A DNA stretch of 6,120 bases from JBFGCM01 sp041581135 (GTDB lineage: Bacteria > Actinomycetota > Acidimicrobiia > Spongiisociales > UBA5794). Location: assembly GCA_041581135.1 (NCBI GenBank), contig JBFGCM010000133.1, positions 1-6,120 of the forward strand. The letters are read 5' to 3'. Both the position numbers and the translations under genes were made by a program. Each line of letters opens with the position of its first letter. Positions within the stretch are counted from its first letter, which is position 1. Shown piece by piece: positions 1 to 6,070 of the stretch. The notes beneath the pieces were generated by a model. It saw only the letters and a list, made by a program, of their open reading frames with translations, was not told the origin of the DNA and made no database searches.

Positions 1-322
1 CGAGGTGTGCGGCGACGACGGCGCGCCCCACCGCGTAGTCGTCCCAGGTGCGCCCCTCAACGAGGGCCCCGGGCAGACCGCTGGGGATGCCGCCGAGGGT
101 GGCGATGCGCTCGGCCACCTCGTCGGCCATGACGCGCACCGCGGCCTCGTGCTCATCGAGCATCTCGTGCACCGCGATGAAGCCCGGCCCGACCACGTTC
201 CAGTGGATGTGTTTCAGCGTCATGGCCAGGTCGAGCAAGCCGCGCAAGCGCTCGTGAAGGACGGCGCCCACCGCTTCGGCAGCCGCCGTGTCGAGTCCGG
301 CAGGGCGGAACTGATACTGCAT
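1..322 (-). CDS. dps: Dps family DNA-protecting ferritin-like protein (partial, C-terminus off the left edge)
   Basis: The first 107 residues are visible, starting MQYQFRPAGL, with no stop before the window edge. Dps proteins form 12-subunit shells that oxidise ferrous iron with peroxide, store the ferric core and, in many species, bind DNA in the cytoplasm. The diagnostic stretch is KHIHWNVVGPGF followed by VHEMLDE. The inter-subunit ferroxidase ligands all fit the Escherichia coli Dps spacing: H40 (followed by W41), H52, D56, D67 and E71. There is no long lysine-rich N-terminal tail, so DNA binding through such a tail is not indicated. The ATG start at 322 is supported by an AAAGGA ribosome site six bases upstream. 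The gene lies 63 bases downstream of an unrecognised gene on the same strand and may be cotranscribed with it. The family call is firm; the subtype cannot be judged without the C-terminus. Confidence 0.93.
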   Translation of the reverse strand, partial: MQYQFRPAGLDTAAAEAVGAVLHERLRGLLDLAMTLKHIHWNVVGPGFIAVHEMLDEHEAAVRVMADEVAERIATLGGIPSGLPGALVEGRTWDDYAVGRAVVAAHL

Positions 323-328
323 GCTGCG

Positions 329-334
329 TCCTTT
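329..334 (-). promoter_or_regulatory. Ribosome binding site of dps
   Basis: AAAGGA on the minus strand lies six bases before the ATG at 322. It is the clearest Shine-Dalgarno match among the minus-strand genes here and fixes the Dps start. Confidence 0.7.
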
Positions 335-385
335 CGGGTTGGTGATCTCTCTTCACCTACCCGAGAGGCGCGCCACGCAAACGGT

Positions 386-898
386 TCAGTCGGCGCTGGG
401 ATGCAACACGACCGCGAGCACGGCCGCCGTGGCGAGCAACCGGTGCGGCTCGGCCACTGCTATCGACGCATCCTGCCGGAACCGGGCCGCGGCCTGGACC
501 ATGTTCCCGTCATCGAGCACCCCGGCGTACGAGTACATCGGCCGGCCACGAGCGGCGCGGGCCATCTCGCCCACGGCCCCCCAGGCTGCTTCGGCGTGGA
601 GCACCGTGATCGGGGCGCCGTCCGGACCGCATACCTCCCAGCTGACGCGGCCCCGCATGAGAGAGCGCCATCTCCGATAGCGCACGGTGCCCAGCGTCTG
701 CGTCGTCGACGCCACTACGAAGTTGTGGAAACCGCCGGACTGCGTCGCCGACCACGGGTGCTCGGCATCGAAGGTGAAGGTGGTCGCCTTGGTCGCCGGC
801 GGATCGTATTCGAGCGTTGCCCATCGTTCGCTTGCCGAATCCAACAGCTGACGCCGGTGGGAGCGAAGCCGGGCATTGGTGAGTCGCAGTTCGAGCAT
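386..898 (-). CDS. Hypothetical protein, 170 aa, possibly LURP-one/tubby-like fold
   Basis: I do not recognise this protein with confidence. From the ATG at 898 (MLELRLTNAR) it has 170 residues, no signal peptide and no clear membrane span. The middle is rich in beta-prone stretches: TFTFDAEHPWSAT (40-52), FHNFVVAS (57-64), LGTVRYRRWRS (69-79) and VSWEVCGPDG (85-94). It ends with a hydrophobic helix, EPHRLLATAAVLAVVLH (150-166). A beta barrel closing round a C-terminal hydrophobic helix, with a 'VSWEVxGPDG' strand-turn, loosely resembles LURP-one-related/scramblase-type proteins; this is inference only. The frame stays open upstream to a possible ATG at 1030, but that would run back across the divergent gap into the exporter start, so the internal ATG is preferred. 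The ribosome site is weak (GAAG, very close to the start). It lies directly upstream of dps and diverges from the exporter gene. Confidence 0.6.
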   Translation of the reverse strand: MLELRLTNARLRSHRRQLLDSASERWATLEYDPPATKATTFTFDAEHPWSATQSGGFHNFVVASTTQTLGTVRYRRWRSLMRGRVSWEVCGPDGAPITVLHAEAAWGAVGEMARAARGRPMYSYAGVLDDGNMVQAAARFRQDASIAVAEPHRLLATAAVLAVVLHPSAD

Positions 899-1014
899 CA
901 CTTCGTGGTATCGGCTCGATCGGTGGGCACCCTGAGGAGGGGCGCAGGTTGCGGGGCGAGGGGCGCTGGGGCGTAGGCTCGGGGCGCAGAGGATCGTCTC
1001 TTGGAAAGGGCCAC
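899..1014. other. Divergent intergenic region between hypothetical gene and exporter gene
   Basis: This 116-bp gap separates two genes transcribed away from each other, so it should hold at least one promoter for each. It is very GC-rich and G-heavy on the plus strand. The only plus-strand pair I could draw is TTGCGG (949-954) and TAGGCT (974-979) with a long 19-bp spacer, which is too weak to call. No clear operator or hairpin was seen. Confidence 0.4.
1003..1009 (+). promoter_or_regulatory. Ribosome binding site selecting the GTG start of the exporter
   Basis: GGAAAGG lies five bases before the GTG at 1015. It favours that start over the upstream in-frame TTG at 949, which would add 22 Gly/Arg-rich residues in front of the first membrane helix. 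Confidence 0.55.
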
Positions 1015-3120
1015 GTGGACCGGGTAGCACGCTTCATCGTCGAACGATCGCGTGTGGTGCTCGCGGTCACGGCCATCGTCACTGTGGCCTCGGTGGCGAT
1101 GCTGTTTCGGGTCAGCTTCAACGCCGACGTGTCTTCCTTCCTATTGGAGGGGAACGAGCAAGGTGAGGCCTTTGCCGCCCTCCAGGAGAAGTACGACGCC
1201 ACCGACCCCATCAACGTCGTGGCGTCGCTGCCCGAAGGCGAGTCGTTCGCCTCCGGTACGAACCTCGCCCAACTGGCCTCCTTGCGCGACGAGCTGGCCT
1301 CCGTCGAGGGAGTCGGTGCAGTGGCGACGGTGCTCCCGGCGGGTGTGCCCGGAGTACCTACGGCCCCGGAGGCGCTCGCTGCGCTGCCGGACGAGGCTGC
1401 AGCCGCACTGCTCCAACGAAGCCCCGTGGCCGCGCTCCTGCTGTCAGACGACAGCCGCCATGCGCTCGCCATCGTGACTCCGAGCGAGGACCCCACCGCC
1501 ACGGCACGGCGGGTGATCGATGTCTCCCTGGAAGGCCTCGAGCTGACCTACTCGGGCAACCCCGTGGTGTTCGCGACCGTGCTCGACCTCCTGTCGTTGG
1601 TGCTGCTCGTCATCCCACCCATCGTCATCGCTCTGCTGGTGCTGGTGTTCTACTCGACGATCGGCGACCGGCGACTCAGCGTGCTCGCGATCGTGCCTGC
1701 AGCCCTCGGATCGCTGTGGACATTCGGTCTACTGTTTGCGCTCGGCCGCGAGATCGACATCGTCACCGTCATCGTGCCGATCTTCGTGATCGTCATGGGT
1801 TCGGCCGACGGGCTCCACTTCGTCACCCACTTCCAGGCCGAGGCCGAGAAGACGCAGGATGTGACCACCCGCGTGTCGACCGCTCTCTCCGAGGTCGGCG
1901 TGCCCATGATCCTCACGACGATCTCCACGGCAGCCGGCTTCCTGTCGCTGCTCGCCACCGACGTGTCGCCCATTCGCCAGCTGGGCGCATTCACCGCGAT
2001 CGGCATCACGTTCGCCGGCATCGTCTCGTTCTTTGCGCTGCCGGCCGTCATCTCACACCAGCACGTCGCCCCACGTCACCACACCGCCCTGCTCGGTCCG
2101 AGGGTGGTGAGCGCCCTGAAGGCGGCGGTACGCACCCGAGTGCCGGCGACCGTGGTGACCGTTGCCGTCCTTGGTTTCGCCGCCGCAACGCTCCCCTCCC
2201 TCGACGTCAACCCCGACCAGCTGTTCTTCTTCAAGGACGACGATCCCGTGCGGTTGGCCTTCGAGCGCACCGAGGAGTTGTTCGGTGGCGCCACTCCCCT
2301 CGCCGGTGAGTTTGTCTTCGACCCGGAGCAACCCGAGGAATCGCTGGCTGCGGCACAGCGGCTCAGTACGCAGATGGAGGAGCTGGATGGCATCCGCCAG
2401 GTGTTCTCCGTCGCCGACGTGGTCGGGCAATTGCCACCGGAGCAGGCCCAGGCCGTCCTCGCCGATCAGGTGACCCTGCCCGTCGGCGACATGGTGAGCG
2501 AAGACGGTTTGCGGTTCATCGTGCTCCCGGCCGCGTTCGACACGGACGATCTCGAAGACTGGGTGGCCTTCGCCGCCAATGAAGAGGCCATTCGCACCCT
2601 CACCGGAATGCCGGTGGTCTGGAACGAGATCGCCCGGCTCGTGTTGGAGGCCCAGGCCACGTCTCTGATCGTGGCCTACCTGTTGGTGACGATCATGCTG
2701 ATCGTGGCGTACCGTCGCTGGCGAGAGACGTTCGTCTCACTGATACCCATCACCCTCACGCTGCTGGCGCTGCTCGGTTTCGTGGCCGTGTCCGGCATCC
2801 AGTTGAACCTGCTCACCGCGGTCGTGTCGAGCATCGTGCTGGGGGTGGGCATCGACTATGCCATCCACTACGTCGCCGCCATCGACCATGCCCGGCCAGC
2901 CGGGCCCGGCTATGTGCTGCGGGGCATCGACAAGGCCGGCCGCCCCATCGTTGCCAATGCCTTGGGCATCGCCGTCGGCCTCACCGCGCTCTGGCTCTCA
3001 CCGCTCAAGATCCACGCCCAGGTGTCCATGATCATGTGGGTTGCGATGTTGACCGCCGCTGCGACGTCGCTGCTGGTGATCCCGGCCCTGCTCTCGCGTG
3101 AAGGTGTACGCGAGGACTGA
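1015..3120 (+). CDS. MMPL/RND-superfamily transporter, 12 predicted membrane helices
   Basis: This 701-residue integral membrane protein has the two-fold architecture of MMPL-type RND exporters (the COG1033 'predicted exporter' type), which use the proton gradient to move lipids or other hydrophobic molecules. Helix 1 is at about 14-31, followed by an extracytoplasmic porter domain (about 32-185). Helices 2-6 lie at about 193-345, helix 7 at about 376-392, a second porter domain at about 393-548 and helices 8-12 at about 549-691. Each half carries the expected charged motif in its fourth helix: GSADGLHFVTHF with D265, and GVGIDYAIHY with D614, the likely proton-relay aspartates. Length is normal for the two-domain COG1033 type and shorter than mycobacterial MmpL proteins. 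The GTG start is chosen from its ribosome site and because it places helix 1 near the N-terminus. The gene appears monocistronic, diverging from one neighbour and converging on another. The substrate cannot be told from sequence. Confidence 0.9.
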   Translation: MDRVARFIVERSRVVLAVTAIVTVASVAMLFRVSFNADVSSFLLEGNEQGEAFAALQEKYDATDPINVVASLPEGESFASGTNLAQLASLRDELASVEGVGAVATVLPAGVPGVPTAPEALAALPDEAAAALLQRSPVAALLLSDDSRHALAIVTPSEDPTATARRVIDVSLEGLELTYSGNPVVFATVLDLLSLVLLVIPPIVIALLVLVFYSTIGDRRLSVLAIVPAALGSLWTFGLLFALGREIDIVTVIVPIFVIVMGSADGLHFVTHFQAEAEKTQDVTTRVSTALSEVGVPMILTTISTAAGFLSLLATDVSPIRQLGAFTAIGITFAGIVSFFALPAVISHQHVAPRHHTALLGPRVVSALKAAVRTRVPATVVTVAVLGFAAATLPSLDVNPDQLFFFKDDDPVRLAFERTEELFGGATPLAGEFVFDPEQPEESLAAAQRLSTQMEELDGIRQVFSVADVVGQLPPEQAQAVLADQVTLPVGDMVSEDGLRFIVLPAAFDTDDLEDWVAFAANEEAIRTLTGMPVVWNEIARLVLEAQATSLIVAYLLVTIMLIVAYRRWRETFVSLIPITLTLLALLGFVAVSGIQLNLLTAVVSSIVLGVGIDYAIHYVAAIDHARPAGPGYVLRGIDKAGRPIVANALGIAVGLTALWLSPLKIHAQVSMIMWVAMLTAAATSLLVIPALLSREGVRED

Positions 3121-3148
3121 CCGTCGCGATCCCGTCAGACCGCGACGG
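3121..3148. terminator. Inverted repeat at convergent gene junction, candidate bidirectional terminator
   Basis: CCGTCGCG (3121-3128) and CGCGACGG (3141-3148) are perfect 8-bp complements round a 12-base loop. The hairpin begins at the base after the exporter stop codon and its right arm lies in the last codons of the convergent membrane-protein gene. There is no T-tract on either side, so it is not a canonical intrinsic terminator, though high-GC actinobacteria often use such tail-less hairpins. The repeat is certain; its role is inferred. Confidence 0.5.
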
Positions 3149-3749
3149 CGCAGGCCTCGTCGACCGGTTCCCCGTCCTTCGGCAGCGAGCAGCTGCACGT
3201 GGCTTCGCCGTCGGGGGACGGTCGGGAGTGCAGCCACATTCCTACCACCATCGGAACGAACACCAGCAGGTTGTACATCAGGTGCAATTCCGCCCGAGGG
3301 ATGAACGGTTGCAGCAAGCTGGTGGGAACCGGCGAACCAAAGAAGTTGAGGCCCAGGACCACCTGGAGCAACAGCACGAAGTGCTCCACGAAGTGCCAGC
3401 CCTGGAGAGCCAGGGACGCGTTCCACCACGTGCGCGACGAGCCGGAGAAGCCGGAGCGCAGCACGAACAGGCCGGTCAGCATGAGCACCGCGAAGCCGAA
3501 ATGCATCGCTTCGGAGCTCACCAGCACCGGCGCCAGAAACCCGAGCCCGCCCAGTGCCTGCGGCCGAGGCATGCTCAAGACCCAGATCTGCACACCTTGC
3601 ACGATGTGCTCGGCCCAGTGGCCGATCACGACCACCATGAACACCCACAGCGCTCGCTCGTGCCAGGCACTGTTGAGGCGACTCAACAGCCCTTCTTGTC
3701 CGGGGCCCTGCAGGCCGAGCAGCCGGCCGCCTGTCGTATGCGTTGTCAT
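3135..3749 (-). CDS. Small polytopic membrane protein with duplicated HxxEH motifs and Cys-bearing tail
   Basis: I do not recognise a named family. The 204-residue product has four likely membrane helices at about 33-56, 68-97, 111-134 and 154-174. Polar residues inside them repeat: GHWAEH (H44, E47, H48) in helix 1 matches WHFVEH (H119, E122, H123) in helix 3, and H83 in helix 2 (EAMHFGF) matches H156 in helix 4 (AELHLMY). This suggests an internal duplication of a two-helix unit with metal- or heme-ligand potential. The C-terminal tail holds TCSCS (C185, C187) and EACA (C200), further thiol ligands. The ATG at 3749 overlaps the stop of the preceding gene as ATGA, so translation is coupled, and a GGGGGAAA ribosome site precedes it. 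The in-frame upstream extension to 4001 lies inside the neighbouring gene and is not real. Metal or heme handling is inference; an enzymatic membrane role is an alternative. Confidence 0.85.
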   Translation of the reverse strand: MTTHTTGGRLLGLQGPGQEGLLSRLNSAWHERALWVFMVVVIGHWAEHIVQGVQIWVLSMPRPQALGGLGFLAPVLVSSEAMHFGFAVLMLTGLFVLRSGFSGSSRTWWNASLALQGWHFVEHFVLLLQVVLGLNFFGSPVPTSLLQPFIPRAELHLMYNLLVFVPMVVGMWLHSRPSPDGEATCSCSLPKDGEPVDEACAVAV

Positions 3750-4309
3750 GTGGTTTCCCCCACTCTCATTCGAAGCGCCGCCGGCGAGGGCGTCTTCGCC
3801 CACGCCCGCCGGGCTCTTTTCCCCAACCATGCGATCACGAGCGTCGACACGAAGGCGAACACCGCCATGAGCGCGCGCATCGGCAGCAGAGCGCTCGGTG
3901 GCCTCGGCACCGTCGTGCTCTGAGACCACCACGCACCCGACTCCGTGGAGACGCCGATGCGAACGTCGGCGCCGAACTCTGCCGTGGCGGCGGTCGACCA
4001 TTGGGTGGCCGAGGTCGGGGAAGCCTCAAGTGTTCCCCCGGCGGCTCCCCCGACCTCGATCACCACCACATCGCCCGCGGTCGGCGAATGCTCGCCGAAG
4101 CTGACGACGAGATGCGATGACAGCGACGACCCGTGGTCGCCGATCACCTGCCACAGCGTCGCGACGTACGGCCCGGTCTGCACGTCTCGTGCGATGGGCC
4201 GAGCGTCGTTCTCCCCATGAGCCCATGCAGGCGAGGACAGCACGACCAACCAGAAGATGACCCCCAAGGCCACAAGCTGAATCACACGTCCCCGCTGCAA
4301 AGCTCCCAC
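3746..4309 (-). CDS. Exported, C-terminally anchored protein with 'GPYxxTLW' domain
   Basis: The 187-residue product starts with a Sec-type signal peptide (hydrophobic core about 10-27, SSPAWA before likely cleavage after residue 30). An extracytoplasmic domain, probably a beta sandwich, spans about 31-138, with a membrane helix at about 141-162 and a positively charged cytoplasmic tail (GKRARRAW). The mature chain would begin with His (HGEND), then TGPYVATLWQ (45-54). That 'HG...GPYxVTxW' pattern is one I associate with small secreted FixH/YtkA-like or CopC-like domains; the resemblance is from memory and not tested. Further histidines are H59, H66 and H74. The start is a GTG at 4309 without a clear ribosome site; a GTG at 4285 is an alternative that keeps most of the signal peptide. 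It is the first gene of a coupled pair, its TGA overlapping the ATG of the four-helix protein. A role as extracytoplasmic ligand-binding partner of that protein is inferred. Confidence 0.82.
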   Translation of the reverse strand: MGALQRGRVIQLVALGVIFWLVVLSSPAWAHGENDARPIARDVQTGPYVATLWQVIGDHGSSLSSHLVVSFGEHSPTAGDVVVIEVGGAAGGTLEASPTSATQWSTAATAEFGADVRIGVSTESGAWWSQSTTVPRPPSALLPMRALMAVFAFVSTLVIAWLGKRARRAWAKTPSPAALRMRVGETT

Positions 4310-4315
4310 GAGACA

Positions 4316-4344
4316 AGTGTCCGCGTCGGCACGGCTGCGGACAA
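4316..4344 (-). promoter_or_regulatory. Candidate promoter of the exported/membrane gene pair
   Basis: On the minus strand TTGTCC (4344-4339) and GACACT (4321-4316) are separated by exactly 17 bases, and six bases separate GACACT from the GTG at 4309. That distance, with the absent ribosome site, fits a leaderless transcript. The -35 and -10 matches are only partial, so this is a proposal. It would let the pair be transcribed separately from the two-component genes upstream. Confidence 0.35.
4318..4343. repeat. Inverted repeat TGTCCGC-N12-GCGGACA, candidate operator
   Basis: TGTCCGC (4318-4324) and GCGGACA (4337-4343) are perfect 7-bp complements with a 12-base centre, overlapping both elements of the candidate promoter. 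A third copy of GCGGACA lies at 4393-4399, next to the response-regulator stop codon. Such placement would suit a regulator binding site, possibly that of the adjacent response regulator, though no known consensus is matched. The arms could also form an RNA hairpin. Confidence 0.45.
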
Positions 4345-4400
4345 TCGGGTACCTCAGCCCCCCGTGTGGGGTATCGCCGTCACCGGAGTGAGGCGGACAT

Positions 4401-5060
4401 TCAGTCGTCGAGGCGGATGTATCCGAGCTTGATGCCCGCTCGAACCAGCTCGACGATGCTGTGGGCGTCGAGCTTCGCCATCATCGCGGTCCGGTGCCGC
4501 TCCACGGTCTTCACACTGATGCCCAGGCGGGAGGCGATGGCACGGTTGGTGAGGCCTTCGCCGATCAGGCCGATCACCTCGGTCTCCCGTTTCGTCAACG
4601 CCGCCGGGCGCTGGGTGTCATCGGTGTCCTCCACCAGCGCCGTGTTGGACACGGCGGGCGCGATGTAGGTACCACCGCGGTGGGCGACGCGCACCGCCAA
4701 CAACAGCTCGTCCGACACCGAGCCCTTCAGGACGTAGGCCTTGGCACCGGCTTGGATGGCCTGGCGGACCAGCGCATCGTCGGCGTGCATCGTGAGCATG
4801 ACGACCGCGGTGGACGCTCCGACCTCATGGAGCCTCTCGGCGGCCTGCACACCGTTGAACTCGGGCATGGTGACGTCGAGCACGACGACGTCGGGCTTCT
4901 CCTGCTCCACCAGCTGCAGCGCCGACTTGCCGTCCCCGGCCTCGCCGACCACCTCGACGTCGTCGGCCCGCTCGAGCAATGCCCGGATCCCCTGGCGAAC
5001 GAGTTGATGGTCGTCGGCGATCACGACCCGGATCTTCTCGGCTGCGATCGATTCTGTCAT
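4401..5060 (-). CDS. NarL/FixJ-family response regulator
   Basis: The 219-residue product is a DNA-binding response regulator acting in the cytoplasm, phosphorylated by the kinase encoded just upstream. The receiver domain (about 10-125) has all the key residues: acidic pair D16/D17 in VVIADDHQLVR, phospho-acceptor D62 in VVLDVTMPEFNG, T90 in VVMLTMHADD and K112 in AYVLKG. The C-terminal LuxR-type helix-turn-helix is at about 153-215 (LTKRETEVIGLIGEGLTNRA, then IASRLGISVKTVERHR). Length is typical. The ATG at 5060 lies eight bases after the kinase stop. A GTG at 5072 that overlaps that stop as GTGA is an in-frame alternative adding VSDH, and neither start has a strong ribosome site. Both layouts imply translational coupling with the kinase. 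Targets are unknown; the envelope gene pair directly downstream is a natural candidate. Confidence 0.96.
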   Translation of the reverse strand: MTESIAAEKIRVVIADDHQLVRQGIRALLERADDVEVVGEAGDGKSALQLVEQEKPDVVVLDVTMPEFNGVQAAERLHEVGASTAVVMLTMHADDALVRQAIQAGAKAYVLKGSVSDELLLAVRVAHRGGTYIAPAVSNTALVEDTDDTQRPAALTKRETEVIGLIGEGLTNRAIASRLGISVKTVERHRTAMMAKLDAHSIVELVRAGIKLGYIRLDD

Positions 5061-5068
5061 GTGGTCGC

Positions 5069-6046
5069 TCACTTGATCGGAAGGCTGGCCATGAAGATGG
5101 CCCCGCCCGGCGGCTGCGATTCGATGGTCAGCGTGCCGCCCAACAGTTCGATTCGCTCCCTCATGCCCTGGATCCCCATCCCGGCACCCGCCGCAGCGTC
5201 CAATGCGGCGGCATCCAGGCCGCGGCCGTCGTCGGCCACCAGCAGCGAGATACAAGGTGCCTCGACACCGAGCCGTACCGTCACATGGTGAGCATCGGCA
5301 TGCGTTGCCGCGTTCGTGAGGCACTCCTGGAGAAAGCGATACAGCGAGATCTCGATCGCATCGGGGACGTCCGGCGTGTCGACGCCCTCGTAGTCGATCG
5401 TCAGGTGCGTCCGCCGGTCGAAATCCCTACAGAAGCCCTCGAGCGCCAAGTCGAGCCCGAGACCGTCGAGCGCCGGTGGCCGGAGGTCCTTGGCGATTCG
5501 CCGGATGTGCTCACGAGTGGATTCCACGAGCCCGATGGCATCGCCGAGATTGCCCTCGAGCTCGGGGGCGTGGGCCGTCAACTCCTCTCGCATCAATTGC
5601 AGACTGATCTTCAGTGCAACGAGCGCCTGACCCGCCTCATCGTGGAGCTCGCGGGACACGCGGTGCCGCTCCTCCTCCTGTGCCACCGCAATGGCACGGG
5701 CGAGGCGCTCCTTGGCCTCTTCGGCGCGCCGTAGCGCAGTGACGTCGTGGGCATAGACCCGCACGAGCATCTGATCGCCGACCGTGCTGTGACACACCTT
5801 GCGCTCGAACACGGCGTCTCCGAGGTCGACCTCGCTGGCAACGAACTCGACGTGGCCGGCGGAGAACCGGCCCACGATCTCGTCGACACCGGCGAACAGC
5901 GGGTGCGCGCTGCCCTTGGTTTCGAGCTCGGGGAAGCGCTCCGCCGCCACCGGATTGATGTACAGAAGGTCCCCGGAGGCGTTGGCCTCGATGACCAGGT
6001 TTGGATTCTCTTCGGGGAACGTCCGCCAGTCGCGTGTCACATCCAT
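5069..6046 (-). CDS. PAS-domain sensor histidine kinase, NarX/DegS-like (HisKA_3)
   Basis: The 325-residue product is a soluble kinase with no membrane span. A PAS domain (about 8-105) opens with TFPEENPNLVIEANASGDLL and YINPVAAERF and may sense a cytoplasmic or diffusible signal. The HisKA_3 dimerisation helix contains EEERHRVSRELHDEAGQ with phospho-acceptor H135, and a second helix ending RRIAKDLRPPALDGLGL. The HATPase domain shows an N-box QECLTNAATHA (N245), a G1 box VADDGRGLD (D272/D273) and a G2 box GAGMGIQGMRERI (287-299). Its partner is the response regulator encoded immediately downstream. The ATG at 6046 gives an intact PAS domain but has no ribosome site. The frame stays open upstream through a 24-bp tandem repeat to the window edge, so a longer protein with a proline-rich N-terminal extension is possible. 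A -10-like TACACT eight bases before the ATG argues for a leaderless start instead. Confidence 0.93.
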   Translation of the reverse strand: MDVTRDWRTFPEENPNLVIEANASGDLLYINPVAAERFPELETKGSAHPLFAGVDEIVGRFSAGHVEFVASEVDLGDAVFERKVCHSTVGDQMLVRVYAHDVTALRRAEEAKERLARAIAVAQEEERHRVSRELHDEAGQALVALKISLQLMREELTAHAPELEGNLGDAIGLVESTREHIRRIAKDLRPPALDGLGLDLALEGFCRDFDRRTHLTIDYEGVDTPDVPDAIEISLYRFLQECLTNAATHADAHHVTVRLGVEAPCISLLVADDGRGLDAAALDAAAGAGMGIQGMRERIELLGGTLTIESQPPGGAIFMASLPIK

Positions 6047-6054
6047 CGCCGCGG

Positions 6055-6060
6055 AGTGTA
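6055..6060 (-). promoter_or_regulatory. Candidate -10 element for a leaderless kinase transcript
   Basis: TACACT on the minus strand fits the actinobacterial TANNNT -10 pattern and lies eight bases before the kinase ATG, the distance expected if transcription starts at or next to the ATG. No -35 match is seen 17 bases further upstream, where the tandem repeat lies. The absent ribosome site is consistent with the proposal. Confidence 0.35.
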
Positions 6061-6070
6061 TCTGCGCCGG

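Noticed and set aside
347..367. CTCTC/GAGAG inverted repeat upstream of dps
   Set aside because: A five-base stem with an 11-base loop and no T-tract is too weak to call a terminator or operator.
5..976. Long plus-strand open frame opposite dps and the hypothetical gene
   Set aside because: The product is low-complexity, rich in Arg, Gly and His with no domain, and lies antisense to a clear Dps sequence; it is a high-GC shadow frame.
949..979. TTGCGG and TAGGCT as a promoter for the exporter gene
   Set aside because: The spacer is 19 bases and both matches are poor in a G-rich stretch; chance is a sufficient explanation.
510..1502. 330-residue minus-strand open frame across the divergent gap
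   Set aside because: It overlaps the exporter antisense and the hypothetical gene out of frame, with a Ser/Ala/Arg-biased product and no domain.
3228..3923. Plus-strand open frames opposite the envelope gene pair
   Set aside because: They are compositionally biased (Gln/His/Arg or Ser/Pro/Arg rich) and antisense to proteins with clear signal peptide and membrane helices.
4360..4371. CCCC-GTGT-GGGG hairpin after the response regulator
   Set aside because: A four-base stem with no T-tract is common by chance in such GC-rich DNA; not convincing as a terminator.
4461..5291. Long plus-strand open frame opposite the regulator and kinase
   Set aside because: It is antisense to well-supported REC, LuxR and HATPase domains and has no recognisable motif.
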